Source of the DNA: Thiotrichaceae bacterium
GTDB taxonomy: Bacteria; Pseudomonadota; Gammaproteobacteria; Beggiatoales; Beggiatoaceae
Direction: 5' to 3'
Assembly (NCBI GenBank): GCA_011391085.1
Contig: JAABRD010000046.1
Coordinates: 1-42,814, forward strand
Length of the DNA stretch: 42,814 nucleotides
Part shown: piece after piece, positions 1-10,400 of the stretch
Numbering within the stretch: position 1 is the stretch's first letter
How the letters are laid out: each line of letters begins with the position of its first letter
Made by a program: the position numbers and the translations under genes
The notes under the pieces: generated by a model
What the model saw: the letters and a program-made list of their open reading frames with translations, nothing else
What the model was told of the DNA's origin: nothing
The model's database searches: none

Positions 1-189
1 CCCAGTAAGATTGCGGGGCGCCTACCGCCGGCCGGCTAAAGCCTCCACTCCACCGTACCTTAACTTAATGGCATTGAGGCTTTAGCCGGCGGTAGGCGGT
101 AGGCATACTCCAGGTCGAAAGAGTGGGGAACGCCTACCGCCGGCCGGCTGAAGCCTCCACTCCACCGGCATCAACTTGAACAGCGAGTT
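1..189. repeat. Interspersed GC-rich palindromic repeat (family R)
   Basis: This gene-free edge holds two inverted copies of a repeat whose core is CCGGCTAAAGCCTCCACTCC or its complement, with variant CTGAAGCC, joined to a GC-rich arm (gcctaccgccggccgg). The same core recurs at 2931-3113, 18252-18445, 31634-31656, 33935-34035, 39000-39175 and 40900-40985, and once inside a coding region at 29624-29646. Alternating orientations would form hairpins in RNA. No gene is seen here. Confidence 0.8.
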
Positions 190-2856
190 TTACAGATATG
201 GTTTCACCAATTCCATCAATTGAGTCTCCTCAAATTGTTTTGCTAAATGACAGACTCGGTCTGCAAACGGTTGCAATTGTTCATTCTTACATCCCAGTTT
301 GGAGGCATATTCAATGGTTCCACCGAAATCACCTATAGTAATAAAATCCCATAAAATCTGGGCGTCCTCTGCAAGAGGCCCTGGCAATTTTTCCTCTCCT
401 TTGCGGTCCTGCGGTTGTGTCACATTGTCTTCCTCTGGATTCTCCATTTGAACCATTGTCCATGACACAGGTAGTGATATTGACTGAAACAGTCCTGACA
501 CATCTGTCAAAGGCAAAGCAAACCGAAATTGACTGCCTTTCCCTAATTCACTGTTAACCTGCAACTCTCCTCCCATTAACTCCACTAGAGTTCTAGTAAT
601 GGATAAACCTAAACCGGTGCCATCCGAATAATACTCACGGTTGCTGACTTTTCGAAATGGCAAAAAAATATTTTCTAGTTCCGCCTTTGGAATACCTAGA
701 CCGGTGTCGGTGACTTCAAAGTATATGTGATCCTTATCATCATGACCCACATTGAAGTGAACGCCTCCCTTTTGCGTAAATTTAAACGCATTCGAGAGTA
801 GATGGAAGAGAACCTGCCGCAACCTCCTCTTGTCTCCTTGGACCCCCTTGGGTAAAGAGGATCGACATTCATAACGAAACTGGAGGTGCTTCTGTTTGGC
901 ACTTACGATAAACACTTCCACAATCTCTTGTAGAAATTTATCAAATTCAAAATCCACAGGTTCCAGTTCCAGTTTACCCGCTTCAATTCTGGCCATGTCC
1001 AATAAATCATTGATCAACATCAGCAAGTGTTCCCCACTTTTATGAATGATGCTGACGCCTTCTTGTTGAATAGAGGTTAATTTTTGGTCCTGAAGAAACA
1101 GTTGAGTATACCCTAAGATACCGTTCAACGGGGTACGCAATTCATGACTCATGTGGGCTAAGAAGACACTCTTCGCCTGATTTGCACTTTCGGCTGCCAG
1201 TTGGGCTTGTTCTGCCACTATCAACGTCTGTTGTAACCTCGCTTCGGCTTGTTGGCGTTCTTGAATTTCTTGTTGCAACCGTTGATTTTTATCCGTTAAT
1301 TCAAACGTCCGTTCTGCGACTTGACTTTCTAACTTCTGGTTATATTCTTTCAGCAACGATTCCATGCGTTTCCGGTCGGTCACGTCAATGCCCATTCCCA
1401 AAGCCAGTAAGGTACCATCGCTATCGAAGAACGCATGGTCATACACCTCATAAATACGACCATCTTTGCCGGTCATTTCCCACTTCCGAGGGGTGGTGGG
1501 GTCCATGAAAATTTCAAAGGTGTGACAGACTTCACAAGGCACTTTTTTGCCAGCAATGATTTCATAACAACGACATTGTTGAGGGGCACCAAAGCGTTCG
1601 CGAAAATAACGGTTGGAGAATTTAATCGAATAATCAGGGGCTTGTAAATAGACAAAGACGGGCAAGCGGTCAATGACCGCGATAAACCGTTCTTCACTTT
1701 CTAACAAAGCTTGTTCGGCATGACGACGGGCGGTGATGTCACTGATAAAAATGGAAGCACCGTGAACCTGGTTTTGTTCATCCAAAATAGGATTGAAAGA
1801 CAGGTTAAAATATCGTCGCAAACTGCCTTCTCCGTACTCCTCTTGGATGGAAAATTGTTCTCCCTTAAACACCAGTTCCCATAACGCTAATTCTTTTTCT
1901 GGATTGGCAAAATCGGCAAACATGTTCTCCAAAATCATGCCTACCTGGACCGTCACTCGAAACATGATTTGCATGGTTTGTTGGAAACTCGAATTAAACG
2001 TCAACAGCCGGCGTTGGCTATCAAACGCGGCAATCGCATGGGTCGTGCTTTCTAAAATACTTTGTAACAACCGGTTGGTCTCTTGAAGCGCTGCCTGTGC
2101 CAATTTGGATTCGGTGACATCAAAGGTCGAACAAATCATTCCGTCAAACTCTCCTTGGTTGACCAATGGGATTAACCAACCCGATTGATAGGAGGACCGT
2201 TGAGTGGGCGTGACCAGAAACAGTGAGTCGAAATGGAGAGGTTGCAAAGTTGCCTGCGCGTGTTCATAGTGAGGACGTAAATTGCGGAGGGTGATTTCTG
2301 GAACATCGATTAACATTTTTGCCCCAACCATTTGTTCTTTAGACAGTCCCGTAATGTTGGCTATGCCAGGGTTGGCATAGTAAATTACATCTTGTTTATC
2401 GGTCACGAGAATGCCGTCGTTGACCGTTTCTAAAATGGTTTCATAAAAATTCTTGAGGTGCCGTAGTTGTGCTTCTACCTGTTGACGTTCCCAAATTTCC
2501 TGTTTTAATAACACTGGGTTGGACAGCGCAATGGCTTTGGGCAACCACAAGAAGAGGGCCACCACGGTGGCTATTGAGATGAGTGCGGTTATCGCTTTGA
2601 ACATCCCAAATAACCAGTAGTGCGGGTACCAAAGGGCCGCTATACTCAGAAGATGGATGGTGCCACAGGAAGCAAAGGTCAGTAACATCCACAAGAACCA
2701 TTTGTAGGACACATCTCGTCTTTTGTGAAGAAAGTAAATGATGACCAATGGAATTCCGTAGTAGGAGATTCCGATGAACCAGTCTGAAATGACATGGAGT
2801 AACATCAAATCGGTTTGCCAAAGGTAGCAATGACCGTGGGGTAGGTAATTTGACAT
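190..2856 (-). CDS. Ethylene-receptor-like membrane sensor histidine kinase with three PAS domains
   Basis: An 888-aa sensor kinase. The N-terminus (about 1-110) has three membrane helices and matches the ethylene-binding domain of plant ETR1 and cyanobacterial Etr1: Asp25, Tyr32, Ile35, Pro36 and the Cys64-x3-His68 pair sit where ETR1 has Asp25, Tyr32, Ile35, Pro36, Cys65 and His69, the Cys and His being its copper ligands. Three PAS domains follow (about 135-255, 262-378, 382-495); the third carries a CRC...PCEVC cysteine cluster. HisKA has the motif SHELRTPLNG with His571 as the predicted phosphorylated residue, then HATPase_c with GTGLGL near 745. The last 90 or so residues form an uncharacterised helical tail. 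There is no receiver domain, so phosphate must pass to a separate protein. The start codon is formed by the last unit of an ACTATCC heptamer array. Known of the family: Cu(I)-dependent ethylene or other small-ligand sensing. The actual ligand is inference. Confidence 0.88.
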   Translation of the reverse strand: MSNYLPHGHCYLWQTDLMLLHVISDWFIGISYYGIPLVIIYFLHKRRDVSYKWFLWMLLTFASCGTIHLLSIAALWYPHYWLFGMFKAITALISIATVVALFLWLPKAIALSNPVLLKQEIWERQQVEAQLRHLKNFYETILETVNDGILVTDKQDVIYYANPGIANITGLSKEQMVGAKMLIDVPEITLRNLRPHYEHAQATLQPLHFDSLFLVTPTQRSSYQSGWLIPLVNQGEFDGMICSTFDVTESKLAQAALQETNRLLQSILESTTHAIAAFDSQRRLLTFNSSFQQTMQIMFRVTVQVGMILENMFADFANPEKELALWELVFKGEQFSIQEEYGEGSLRRYFNLSFNPILDEQNQVHGASIFISDITARRHAEQALLESEERFIAVIDRLPVFVYLQAPDYSIKFSNRYFRERFGAPQQCRCYEIIAGKKVPCEVCHTFEIFMDPTTPRKWEMTGKDGRIYEVYDHAFFDSDGTLLALGMGIDVTDRKRMESLLKEYNQKLESQVAERTFELTDKNQRLQQEIQERQQAEARLQQTLIVAEQAQLAAESANQAKSVFLAHMSHELRTPLNGILGYTQLFLQDQKLTSIQQEGVSIIHKSGEHLLMLINDLLDMARIEAGKLELEPVDFEFDKFLQEIVEVFIVSAKQKHLQFRYECRSSLPKGVQGDKRRLRQVLFHLLSNAFKFTQKGGVHFNVGHDDKDHIYFEVTDTGLGIPKAELENIFLPFRKVSNREYYSDGTGLGLSITRTLVELMGGELQVNSELGKGSQFRFALPLTDVSGLFQSISLPVSWTMVQMENPEEDNVTQPQDRKGEEKLPGPLAEDAQILWDFITIGDFGGTIEYASKLGCKNEQLQPFADRVCHLAKQFEETQLMELVKPYL

Positions 2857-2910
2857 AGTGGATAGTGGATAGTGGACTTAGTGGATAGTGGATAGTGGAT
2901 AGTGGATAGT
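2855..2910 (-). repeat. Heptamer array ACTATCC overlapping the kinase start codon
   Basis: Read on the minus strand, about seven units of CCACTAT, with one imperfect unit, run up to and into the ATG of the ethylene-receptor-like kinase; the final unit contributes the AT of ATG. No Shine-Dalgarno sequence is visible between the array and the start. Similar arrays precede the starts at 7035 and 38202. Either the array is the leader of the mRNA, or the true start lies at an internal Met; the good match of residues 10-75 to the ethylene-binding domain argues for the start given. Confidence 0.8.
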
Positions 2911-2930
2911 GAAAAAACCAAGGCCGGACT

Positions 2931-3113
2931 GGAGGCTTTAGCCGGTGGAGTAGAGGCTTTAGCCGGTGGAGTAGAGGCTTTAGCCGGTGGAGTAGAGGCT
3001 TTAGCCGGGTGGAGTAGAGGCTTTAGCCGGTGGAGTAGAGGCTTTAGCCGGTGGGGGTTGCCCAAGTTTTGGTGAAGTGCCAACCCTCACCGGCTAAAGC
3101 CTCCACTCCACCA
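2931..3113. repeat. 21-bp tandem array (family R) ending in a hairpin
   Basis: Six head-to-tail copies of a 21-bp unit (GGCTTTAGCCGGTGGAGTAGA, one copy with an extra g), followed by an inverted copy across a short loop (about 3045-3113). It lies between the stop of the three-receiver kinase and the next minus-strand gene. There are no variable spacers, so it is not a CRISPR array. The terminal hairpin could end transcription from either side. Confidence 0.8.
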
Positions 3114-3153
3114 GTATCTTTACTCCACCGGTACTTTTACTCCCCCAGTGTTA

Positions 3154-6100
3154 TCACCGATACAACCACACCCTCATCAAGTACACCAACTTCTCCGTAT
3201 CCACCGGCTTCGTAATGTAGTCATTCGCCCCCGCTTCTATGCACTTCGCTTTGTCTCCTTTCATGGCTTTGGCGGTCAAGGCAATGATAGGCAAATGACG
3301 GAAGCGCGGTTGCAACCGAATGTGGTGCATGGTTTCGTAACCATCCATTTCTGGCATCATAATGTCCATCAAGACGATGTCAACGTGGGGTTGTTCCTCT
3401 AACAATTTCAATGCTTCTTTGCCGTTGTTAGCGACTATCACTTCCATTCCTTGACTGTCCAGAAAGGTCATTAAGGCAAACGTATTGCGCACATCATCGT
3501 CGGCTAACAATACTTTCTTCCCCGTCAATACGGCCTGTTTGTCATGCACTCGGGCCAGCATTTTTTGTTTCTCTTTGGGTAAATTGGCTTCGAGTTGATG
3601 TAAAAACAGCGTTGCCTCATCCAGTAAGCGTTCTGGGGACCGTACCGATTTAATCGTGAGATTGTTTTCGCAATGGTGAATAATCGCCTCCTCTGAAGTC
3701 GTTAATTCGCGTTCGGCATAGACAATCACGGGGATATTTGACCAACGTTCTTGCTTGCACAGTGGTGCCAATAACTGGAGACTGGTCCCGTGTTCGCTTT
3801 CGACGTCGACAATAAAGCAGTCAAATTCTTGATGTTGGAGATGATGATAAGCCTCTGTTTGCGTTTTGGCAACTGTGGTTTGAATGCCTTGATTTTCGAC
3901 CAATTCCAAAATAGTTTGACGCCGAAAGTCCTGGTCCACGAAGACCAATAAGTGCCTGAGAGAGGTACCCACAAAATGTTCTATCTTTTTGAAGGCGCCA
4001 CTCAGTTCTTCCATCCCCACGGGTTTGAGTAAGCATCCAACCGCCCCCATTTTTCGGGCATCTTTATTTTGGTCAAACGCTGAAATAAAATGCACTGGGA
4101 TATGACGAGTGGCTGGATTATCCTTCAACCTTTCCATCACTGTCCACCCATCAATTTCTGGCAGACCAATGTCCAAAATAATCGCGTCAGGTTTGTAACT
4201 CAAGGCCATTTGTAACCCAGTCTTGCCATCTTCGGCAATCAGACATTTAAAATCTCTGTCATGTGCCAGTTCCAGCAGAGTGCGCGAAAACTTGCGGTCA
4301 TCTTCAACGATTAAGAGGGTACGGTCTTGCGGTTGCAGATTGTCTCTGTCATCAGGCAAGGGTTCAGTCTTTGGATGTGAACGGATAGGGGCAGACGGGA
4401 GAGGATTGAAATCCTCTTTGGAAGTGACCGGTGTGGATGCAGTAACCACCGTCATATCTATCACATCCATCCCACTCATCACAGTTCTGGGCTGTCTATC
4501 CATCACTGTGATGGGAAGATAAATGGTGAACGTACTACCTTGACCGACTTCACTGTGTAACGTGATTTCACCTCCCAGCAATCGCACCAATTGGCGTGAA
4601 ATAGTGAGACCCAGTCCTGTGCCACCGTAACGTCTGCTAGTGGTGCCATCGGCTTGTTGGAAGGCTTCAAAAATAACCTCTTGCTTGTCTTTGGGAATCC
4701 CAATGCCGGTGTCATTGACACTGAACTTGAGAAATTCTGAAGCACCTGCAACGGCGGGACGAAACTCGTGTGGGTCGGCACATTGAATCTCTAATTTTAC
4801 TTCACCTTGGCTGGTGAATTTAACCGCATTCGCCAATAAATTATTGATGATTTGTTTCAACCGTTGACCATCGGTGTACAACGTTTTGGGTACCTTGTCA
4901 GTCATCCGGACGGTAAAACCAATCCCCTTTTTCTCCGCCAGATGCTGAAATTTTTGCAAGGTCACGGTGACTAATTCGCCCAGTTCCACCTCTTCTTGAT
5001 GAATTTCCACTTTCCCGGCTTCTATCTTGGATAGGTCTAACACTTCATTGATGAGGGTCAGCAAATCTGAACCAGCACTATGGATGGTGTTCGCATAATC
5101 GATTTGTTTTTGGGTTAAATTACCGTCTTTGTTTTCCTCCAACAATTGGGCGAGAATCAACAAACTGTTGAGAGGGGTGCGCAGTTCATGGGACATATTG
5201 GCCAAAAATTCGGACTTATATTTGCTGGCTATCTCCAATTCGTGGGCTTTGTTTTCCACTTCTTGACGCGATTTTTCTAATCGCACATTTTGAGTTTTGA
5301 TGGCGTCCTTCTGACGTTCTAACTCACGGGCACGTTCTTCTAATTCATCATTGGCCTGCCGCAACTCTTCTTGTTGCGTTTGCAACTCTTCCGATTGTGA
5401 TTGTAATTCTTCATTGGTGGCTTGCAACTCCGCTTGTTGCACTTGCAATTCGCTGGCTTGTCTTTGACTTTGTTCCAATAAGACTAGCATTTTTCCGCGG
5501 GCTTGGGCACTGTTAATGGCTATCCCAACAGTCGGCATGGCCTGAACCAGAAATTCTTTGCACAGGTCACTGAGTTCCTCAAAGGCACCCAGTTCAATTA
5601 CCCCTAACACTTTCTCTTCATGTAAAAACGGCATCATCACGACATGACGCGGGATAGATTGGGAGAGACCAGAACGGATAATATGAATACACTCTTCAAT
5701 TTGATGTGTGCATACCATTGCCCGTTTCTCCAAAGCGGCTTGGCCTACCAATCCTTCTCCTATTTGGAAACGGTCCGGTAGCTGAATGGTTGGAGTATAC
5801 GCATAACTGGCCACTCTGTGGAGATAAGGCGGATGTTGCAAGTCATGGTCTTCTTTTAACAAATAAAACAATCCGATTTGGGCATTGACATAGGTGGTCA
5901 AAAAATCGATAGCATTCTTAGCCAGCATGACGATGGTAAGTTCCCCACGGAGTTTTTCATTGAGTTTCGCGATCCCCATTTTTAGCCAATCCTGAGTGGT
6001 CTTCTGCAACATGGCTTCCCGTAAAGCTTGCGTCATGTTAGCCAGGGCTTGTCCAAGTTGATCTTGTTCGGATAAGAGGGACACTTCCAAACTATAATTT

Positions 6101-7035
6101 CCTCTCGCAATGGTATTTATCTGGGCCACCACATTTCGCAAGTTATGAGTCATTTTAGCCAATGCCAATCCCAGTTGGTCTTCTTCTGATAGGAATTTCA
6201 CTTCCTGACTGAAATTTCCAGACGCAATGGCATGGGCTTGACTGATGGTACTCATCGTGCTATTTTTTAATTGTTGAACCGAGTTCACAATCTCTGCAAT
6301 TTCATCGCTACCCTGATAATCAAGATTGTTGATTGCCAGTTGACCTTGGGCGAGAATTTTTAGATGTTCGTTGATTCGATTCAGTGGCCGAACAATTTTG
6401 CGGGCGATTATCATGCTGAAGAGAAGGACAATAAAGACGGCTAAAGTGATGCTGATGGTGGCTATCCAACGTACCCCCAAATAATGGTCGTTAGCCGCGG
6501 CATACACTTGTTTGGCATTGTTGACTCGATAGGTTAGCCAGATGGAAAACTGTTCATACAACGCTTCCGTAAACTGGTTTCTCTCCGCGCCGGTGGAGTT
6601 GATAAAAGCGGTCTCATGATAGCCTTGCATAGCCTTTTCCGCCGATAGATTACTGAGGAGTTTATACTGTTGCCAGGCGGTCTGAAAATTTTGTACAATC
6701 TTCTCTTCTGCGGAGGAGGTGAGATGATATTTTTGCCAGTTTTCTAAAGCCTTGTCGACGTCTTCAATCCGTGCCTCTCGGTTTTGATTCAGTTCGAATT
6801 GGAATTTTTTATCCGGTGACATCACCGTTATCAGAGAGAGTCGGCGGGTGTGGTTCATTGGTTCTCCCACTTCTCGAAACAGTCTTTCAATGGCACCGGT
6901 GGTCTCATAGACCTCGCCGACCCATTGAAAAGTGGTTTTGGTGTTATAGACTCCATAGAGTCCCAGTGTTATCAAAATGATAATAGAGATTGAGGAGAGT
7001 AATAATAATTTGGTGGCGATGCGGAGGTTGTTCAT
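3154..7035 (-). CDS. Multi-sensor hybrid histidine kinase with HAMP, GAF and three receiver domains
   Basis: A 1293-aa hybrid kinase. Order: membrane helix 7-30, periplasmic four-helix-bundle-like sensor 31-188, membrane helix 190-212, HAMP 212-260 followed by two HAMP-like repeats with the phrase EEDQLGLAL / EQDQLGQAL, GAF about 385-550, a Gln/Glu-rich coiled coil 555-610, HisKA with His616, HATPase_c 715-840, then three receivers with aspartates Asp955, Asp1077 and Asp1224. The first and third receivers are canonical (ILDIGLP, LMDIMMPEMDG); the middle one is diverged (IVDVESEHG) and may be a pseudo-receiver. I chose the start at 7035: an upstream extension of 39 residues is possible but translates an ACTATCC array (STIHYPLSTIYY), which is not protein-like. 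The layout resembles BarA/EvgS-type phosphorelay kinases, but no Hpt domain is seen. Confidence 0.88.
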   Translation of the reverse strand: MNNLRIATKLLLLSSISIIILITLGLYGVYNTKTTFQWVGEVYETTGAIERLFREVGEPMNHTRRLSLITVMSPDKKFQFELNQNREARIEDVDKALENWQKYHLTSSAEEKIVQNFQTAWQQYKLLSNLSAEKAMQGYHETAFINSTGAERNQFTEALYEQFSIWLTYRVNNAKQVYAAANDHYLGVRWIATISITLAVFIVLLFSMIIARKIVRPLNRINEHLKILAQGQLAINNLDYQGSDEIAEIVNSVQQLKNSTMSTISQAHAIASGNFSQEVKFLSEEDQLGLALAKMTHNLRNVVAQINTIARGNYSLEVSLLSEQDQLGQALANMTQALREAMLQKTTQDWLKMGIAKLNEKLRGELTIVMLAKNAIDFLTTYVNAQIGLFYLLKEDHDLQHPPYLHRVASYAYTPTIQLPDRFQIGEGLVGQAALEKRAMVCTHQIEECIHIIRSGLSQSIPRHVVMMPFLHEEKVLGVIELGAFEELSDLCKEFLVQAMPTVGIAINSAQARGKMLVLLEQSQRQASELQVQQAELQATNEELQSQSEELQTQQEELRQANDELEERARELERQKDAIKTQNVRLEKSRQEVENKAHELEIASKYKSEFLANMSHELRTPLNSLLILAQLLEENKDGNLTQKQIDYANTIHSAGSDLLTLINEVLDLSKIEAGKVEIHQEEVELGELVTVTLQKFQHLAEKKGIGFTVRMTDKVPKTLYTDGQRLKQIINNLLANAVKFTSQGEVKLEIQCADPHEFRPAVAGASEFLKFSVNDTGIGIPKDKQEVIFEAFQQADGTTSRRYGGTGLGLTISRQLVRLLGGEITLHSEVGQGSTFTIYLPITVMDRQPRTVMSGMDVIDMTVVTASTPVTSKEDFNPLPSAPIRSHPKTEPLPDDRDNLQPQDRTLLIVEDDRKFSRTLLELAHDRDFKCLIAEDGKTGLQMALSYKPDAIILDIGLPEIDGWTVMERLKDNPATRHIPVHFISAFDQNKDARKMGAVGCLLKPVGMEELSGAFKKIEHFVGTSLRHLLVFVDQDFRRQTILELVENQGIQTTVAKTQTEAYHHLQHQEFDCFIVDVESEHGTSLQLLAPLCKQERWSNIPVIVYAERELTTSEEAIIHHCENNLTIKSVRSPERLLDEATLFLHQLEANLPKEKQKMLARVHDKQAVLTGKKVLLADDDVRNTFALMTFLDSQGMEVIVANNGKEALKLLEEQPHVDIVLMDIMMPEMDGYETMHHIRLQPRFRHLPIIALTAKAMKGDKAKCIEAGANDYITKPVDTEKLVYLMRVWLYR

Positions 7036-7044
7036 GTTTTTATA

Positions 7045-7082
7045 GTAGATAGTGGATAGTGGATAGTGGATAGTGGATAGTG
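7045..7082 (-). repeat. Heptamer array ACTATCC upstream of the three-receiver kinase
   Basis: Five minus-strand units of the ACTATCC heptamer, one varied, end about 10 nt before the ATG at 7035, where a Shine-Dalgarno sequence would normally sit. It is the same array type as at 2855-2910 and 38209-38243. Confidence 0.8.
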
Positions 7083-7119
7083 GTTCCTCGAGTAGTGATG
7101 AAATGTGGGGGGTATATGA

Positions 7120-7230
7120 TATAGTAATATTCCTACTCACTTGTGCCTCCATTGTAGGGTGGATACGCTTCGCTTAATCCACCCTACAATGGAGAGATAG
7201 AGGGTACAAAAGCGGAGGAATATCACTATA
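7120..7230. repeat. Palindromic miniature element, family B copy 1
   Basis: The termini TATAGTAATATTCCT and AGGAATATCACTATA are imperfect inverted repeats. Inside is a second inverted repeat (about 7152-7196, tccattgtagggtggat and its complement) around a short loop. It lies in the divergent gap between the three-receiver kinase and the kinase-cyclase, so it could affect both leaders. A second copy is at 36341-36458. No transposase is present. Confidence 0.7.
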
Positions 7231-7407
7231 ACTCACCTTTGCGTAAGGTGAGCTTTCTAAGTGAAAATCCTTGTAGTCATTACAATTATTCCATTTTCCA
7301 ATAAAATAACTACAAAAATTGTTTATTAGGGGGTTTCCTTAACAAACATTTTGTTTTATCATAACCCAATTATTCGCGCCTTTATAATTTTGATAATTAG
7401 CAAAACA

Positions 7408-10400
7408 ATGTTCTTCAATTACTTTAAACAGTCAATTGCCAACGTTTCTGGAAAATTCCACATTCGTAGCATCCTGATTATCCCCTTTACTTTCCAGATT
7501 ATTCTAGCGGTGGGATTAACAGGCTACCTATCTTATCGTAATGGACAAGAGGCCGTCAATGAATTAGCCACCCAGTTGCACCGTGAAATTACGGACCGGA
7601 TTCAGCAATACATCAACAATTATTTGGAAATACCTTCTCTGGTCGTGAGAATTAATGCGGATGCGGTTCGCAATGGTCAATTGAATTTGAATGATTTGCA
7701 TGGTTGGTTGCCACATTTGTTTAAGCAGAGTCAGTTATTTGATTCGCTAAGTTATATTTATTGTGGAAGTGAAACAGGGGATTATATTGCATTGCAACGG
7801 TTAGAAGATAATTCTTTGGCATATAATGTTAAGGATCAGCAGACGAATGACTTGATGGATGAATATATTTTAGACCATCAGGGCCTTCGAACCAATCTCA
7901 ATAAACCGCAAAAATATGACCCGCGTCTGCGCCCGTGGTATCAAATTGCAGTGACAGCCGGCAAACCGGTGTGGACCGATATTTATCAATTCATTGGTTT
8001 GACTGGGACCGAACAACTGGGGATGAGTTTTGTTTATCCCTTTTATGTAAAAAATGCCACCGACAGCAAACTGGGTGGCGTGTTAGGTGCCGACTTCACG
8101 TTGTCGCGAATCAGTGAATTTTTACGCAGTGTTAAAGTCGGCCAGTCGGGCAAAACTTTTATTATGGAACGTTCTGGATTGTTGGTGGGCGGTTCCTTTC
8201 CGTACCCTTCGTTTGATGAACACCATAATCGGTTGACTGCATTTTATGTAAGTGATGCTTTGATTCAAGCCACCGTGCAATATTTGAGTAATTTTTTTGG
8301 AAACTTTTTTCAAATTCACAGTGGTAAAGAAACCAGTTTTTACTTCAATGGGAAACGCCAACTGGTGTATATGACCCCTTTTGCCACTTCGTTTAACTTG
8401 GATTGGTTAATTGTGGTGGTCGTCCCAGAAAGCGATTTCATGGCCGAAATTGATGCCAATACTCGCATCACCATCTTGTTAAGTTTGGTTGCATTAGTAT
8501 TGGCCACCCTGTTCGGTGTTTTCACCTCGCGCTGGATAGTTCAGCCCATTTTACGCCTGAATGAAGCGGCGAAAAAATTAGCTGGCGGAGACTGGAATCA
8601 GTTTTTACCGACGAGTCGTTCCGATGAACTGGGAGAATTGGCCAAATCCTTTAACAGTATGGCCCGCCAATTGAAAGAATCCTTTGATGCGTTGGAAGCC
8701 AAAAATGCGGACTTGCGCCGGTTAGACCAACTGAAAAATGAATTTTTGGCGAATACTTCCCATGAGTTGCGGACTCCTCTCAATGGCATTATTGGCATTG
8801 CAGAATCCCTCATTGATGGCGTCACCGGACCCCTTCCCCAAGAAACCAGTGCTAACTTGAAAATGATTATTCTCAGTGGTCGACGGTTAGCGAACCTCGT
8901 CAACAACATTTTGGACTTTGCCAAACTGAGACACAAAAATATTGAATTGCAAACCAAATCGGTTGGAATCAGAGAAATAGTCGAAGTAGTGTTCACCCTG
9001 AGTCGTCCTTTGGCGGGTAAAAAAGACGTACAGTTTATTAATAACATCTCCCCAGACCTCCCGCCGGCCTTGGCTGATGAAAATCGTTTGCAACAAATTT
9101 TACATAATTTGGTTAGCAATGCCATCAAATTTACCGACCACGGCAAGATTGAGATTTCAGCCTCTGTGGTGGAGAAGTTTCTTGACGAAACAGAGTCTCA
9201 AGAGATCGGCCATTGCTTGGCGATTACGGTCTCTGACACCGGCATTGGGATTCCAGAGGACAAACTGGATAGAATTTTTGAACATTTTGAACAGGCTGAC
9301 GGTTCTACCGCACGAGTATATGGAGGCACCGGCTTAGGGTTGGCCGTCACGAAAAAACTGGTAGAACTGCATGGCGGTCAAATTTCTGTCGTCTCGACCG
9401 TGGACCAAGGTTCCGCATTCACGTTCACGTTACCCATTTCTACCCAAAAAGACAATGATTTCTTCGCTAAAAAACCTCCTCTTAGCCGCGATTCCTTGCT
9501 TCTCAATGGACTTCCTGCCGAAGTCAGCGACGTGGCCCCGGCCACCCTGGCACCACCCAAACCGGGACGCTTTAACATTTTCGTCGTCGATGATGAAATT
9601 GTCAATTTGCAAGTTCTCATCAATAATCTCTCGTTGGCCAATTATACGATTGCCACTGCCACCAATGGCATTGACGCCTTGGCCATGATTGCCGAAGGGT
9701 ATCAACCGCATCTGATCTTGCTAGATGTGATGATGCCCAAAATGACCGGTTATGAAGTCTGTCGCGCCTTGCGTGACCAGTTTCCACCCAATGAGTTACC
9801 CATTTTGATGTTGACCGCTAAAAATCAAGTGGCAGACCTAGTGGAAGGATTAAATTCGGGGGCCAATGATTATTTGACTAAACCGATTTCTAAACCTGAG
9901 TTGTTAGCCAGAATCAGAATGCACCTAGATTTAGCTAATCTCAACATTGCCTATAGTCGCTTTGTGCCACGGCAATTCCTCCAATTTTTGAAGAAGGATA
10001 GTATTGTCGAAGTCCAACTGGGGGACCAGGTGCAACAAGAGATGTCGATACTCTTTTCAGATATTCGGGCTTTTACCACGTTATCGGAAAACATGACGCC
10101 GGAAGATAATTTTAAATTTATCAATTCCTATCTCAGTTGCATGGAACCGGTGATTATTGAACATGACGGCTTTATTGACAAATATATCGGTGACGCCATT
10201 ATGGCCCTGTTTAATGGCAGTGCTGATCAAGCGGTGAAGGCTGGTATTGCCATGTTGCAACAACTAGCGGAATATAACCAACATCGTCTTCGCAAAGGGT
10301 ATGTCGCCGTGCAAATTGGCATTGGGATTAACACCGGGACGTTGATGTTAGGAACTGTGGGCGGTCCTCACCGAATGGATAGCACCGTCATTAGTGATGC

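Noticed and set aside
2931-3060. Possible CRISPR array
   Set aside because: The units are directly adjacent 21-mers with no variable spacers, and no cas genes are present.
8598-9146. 182-codon open frame on the minus strand opposite the kinase-cyclase
   Set aside because: It lies entirely within the HAMP/kinase coding region, has no family resemblance and a composition expected of antisense shadow.
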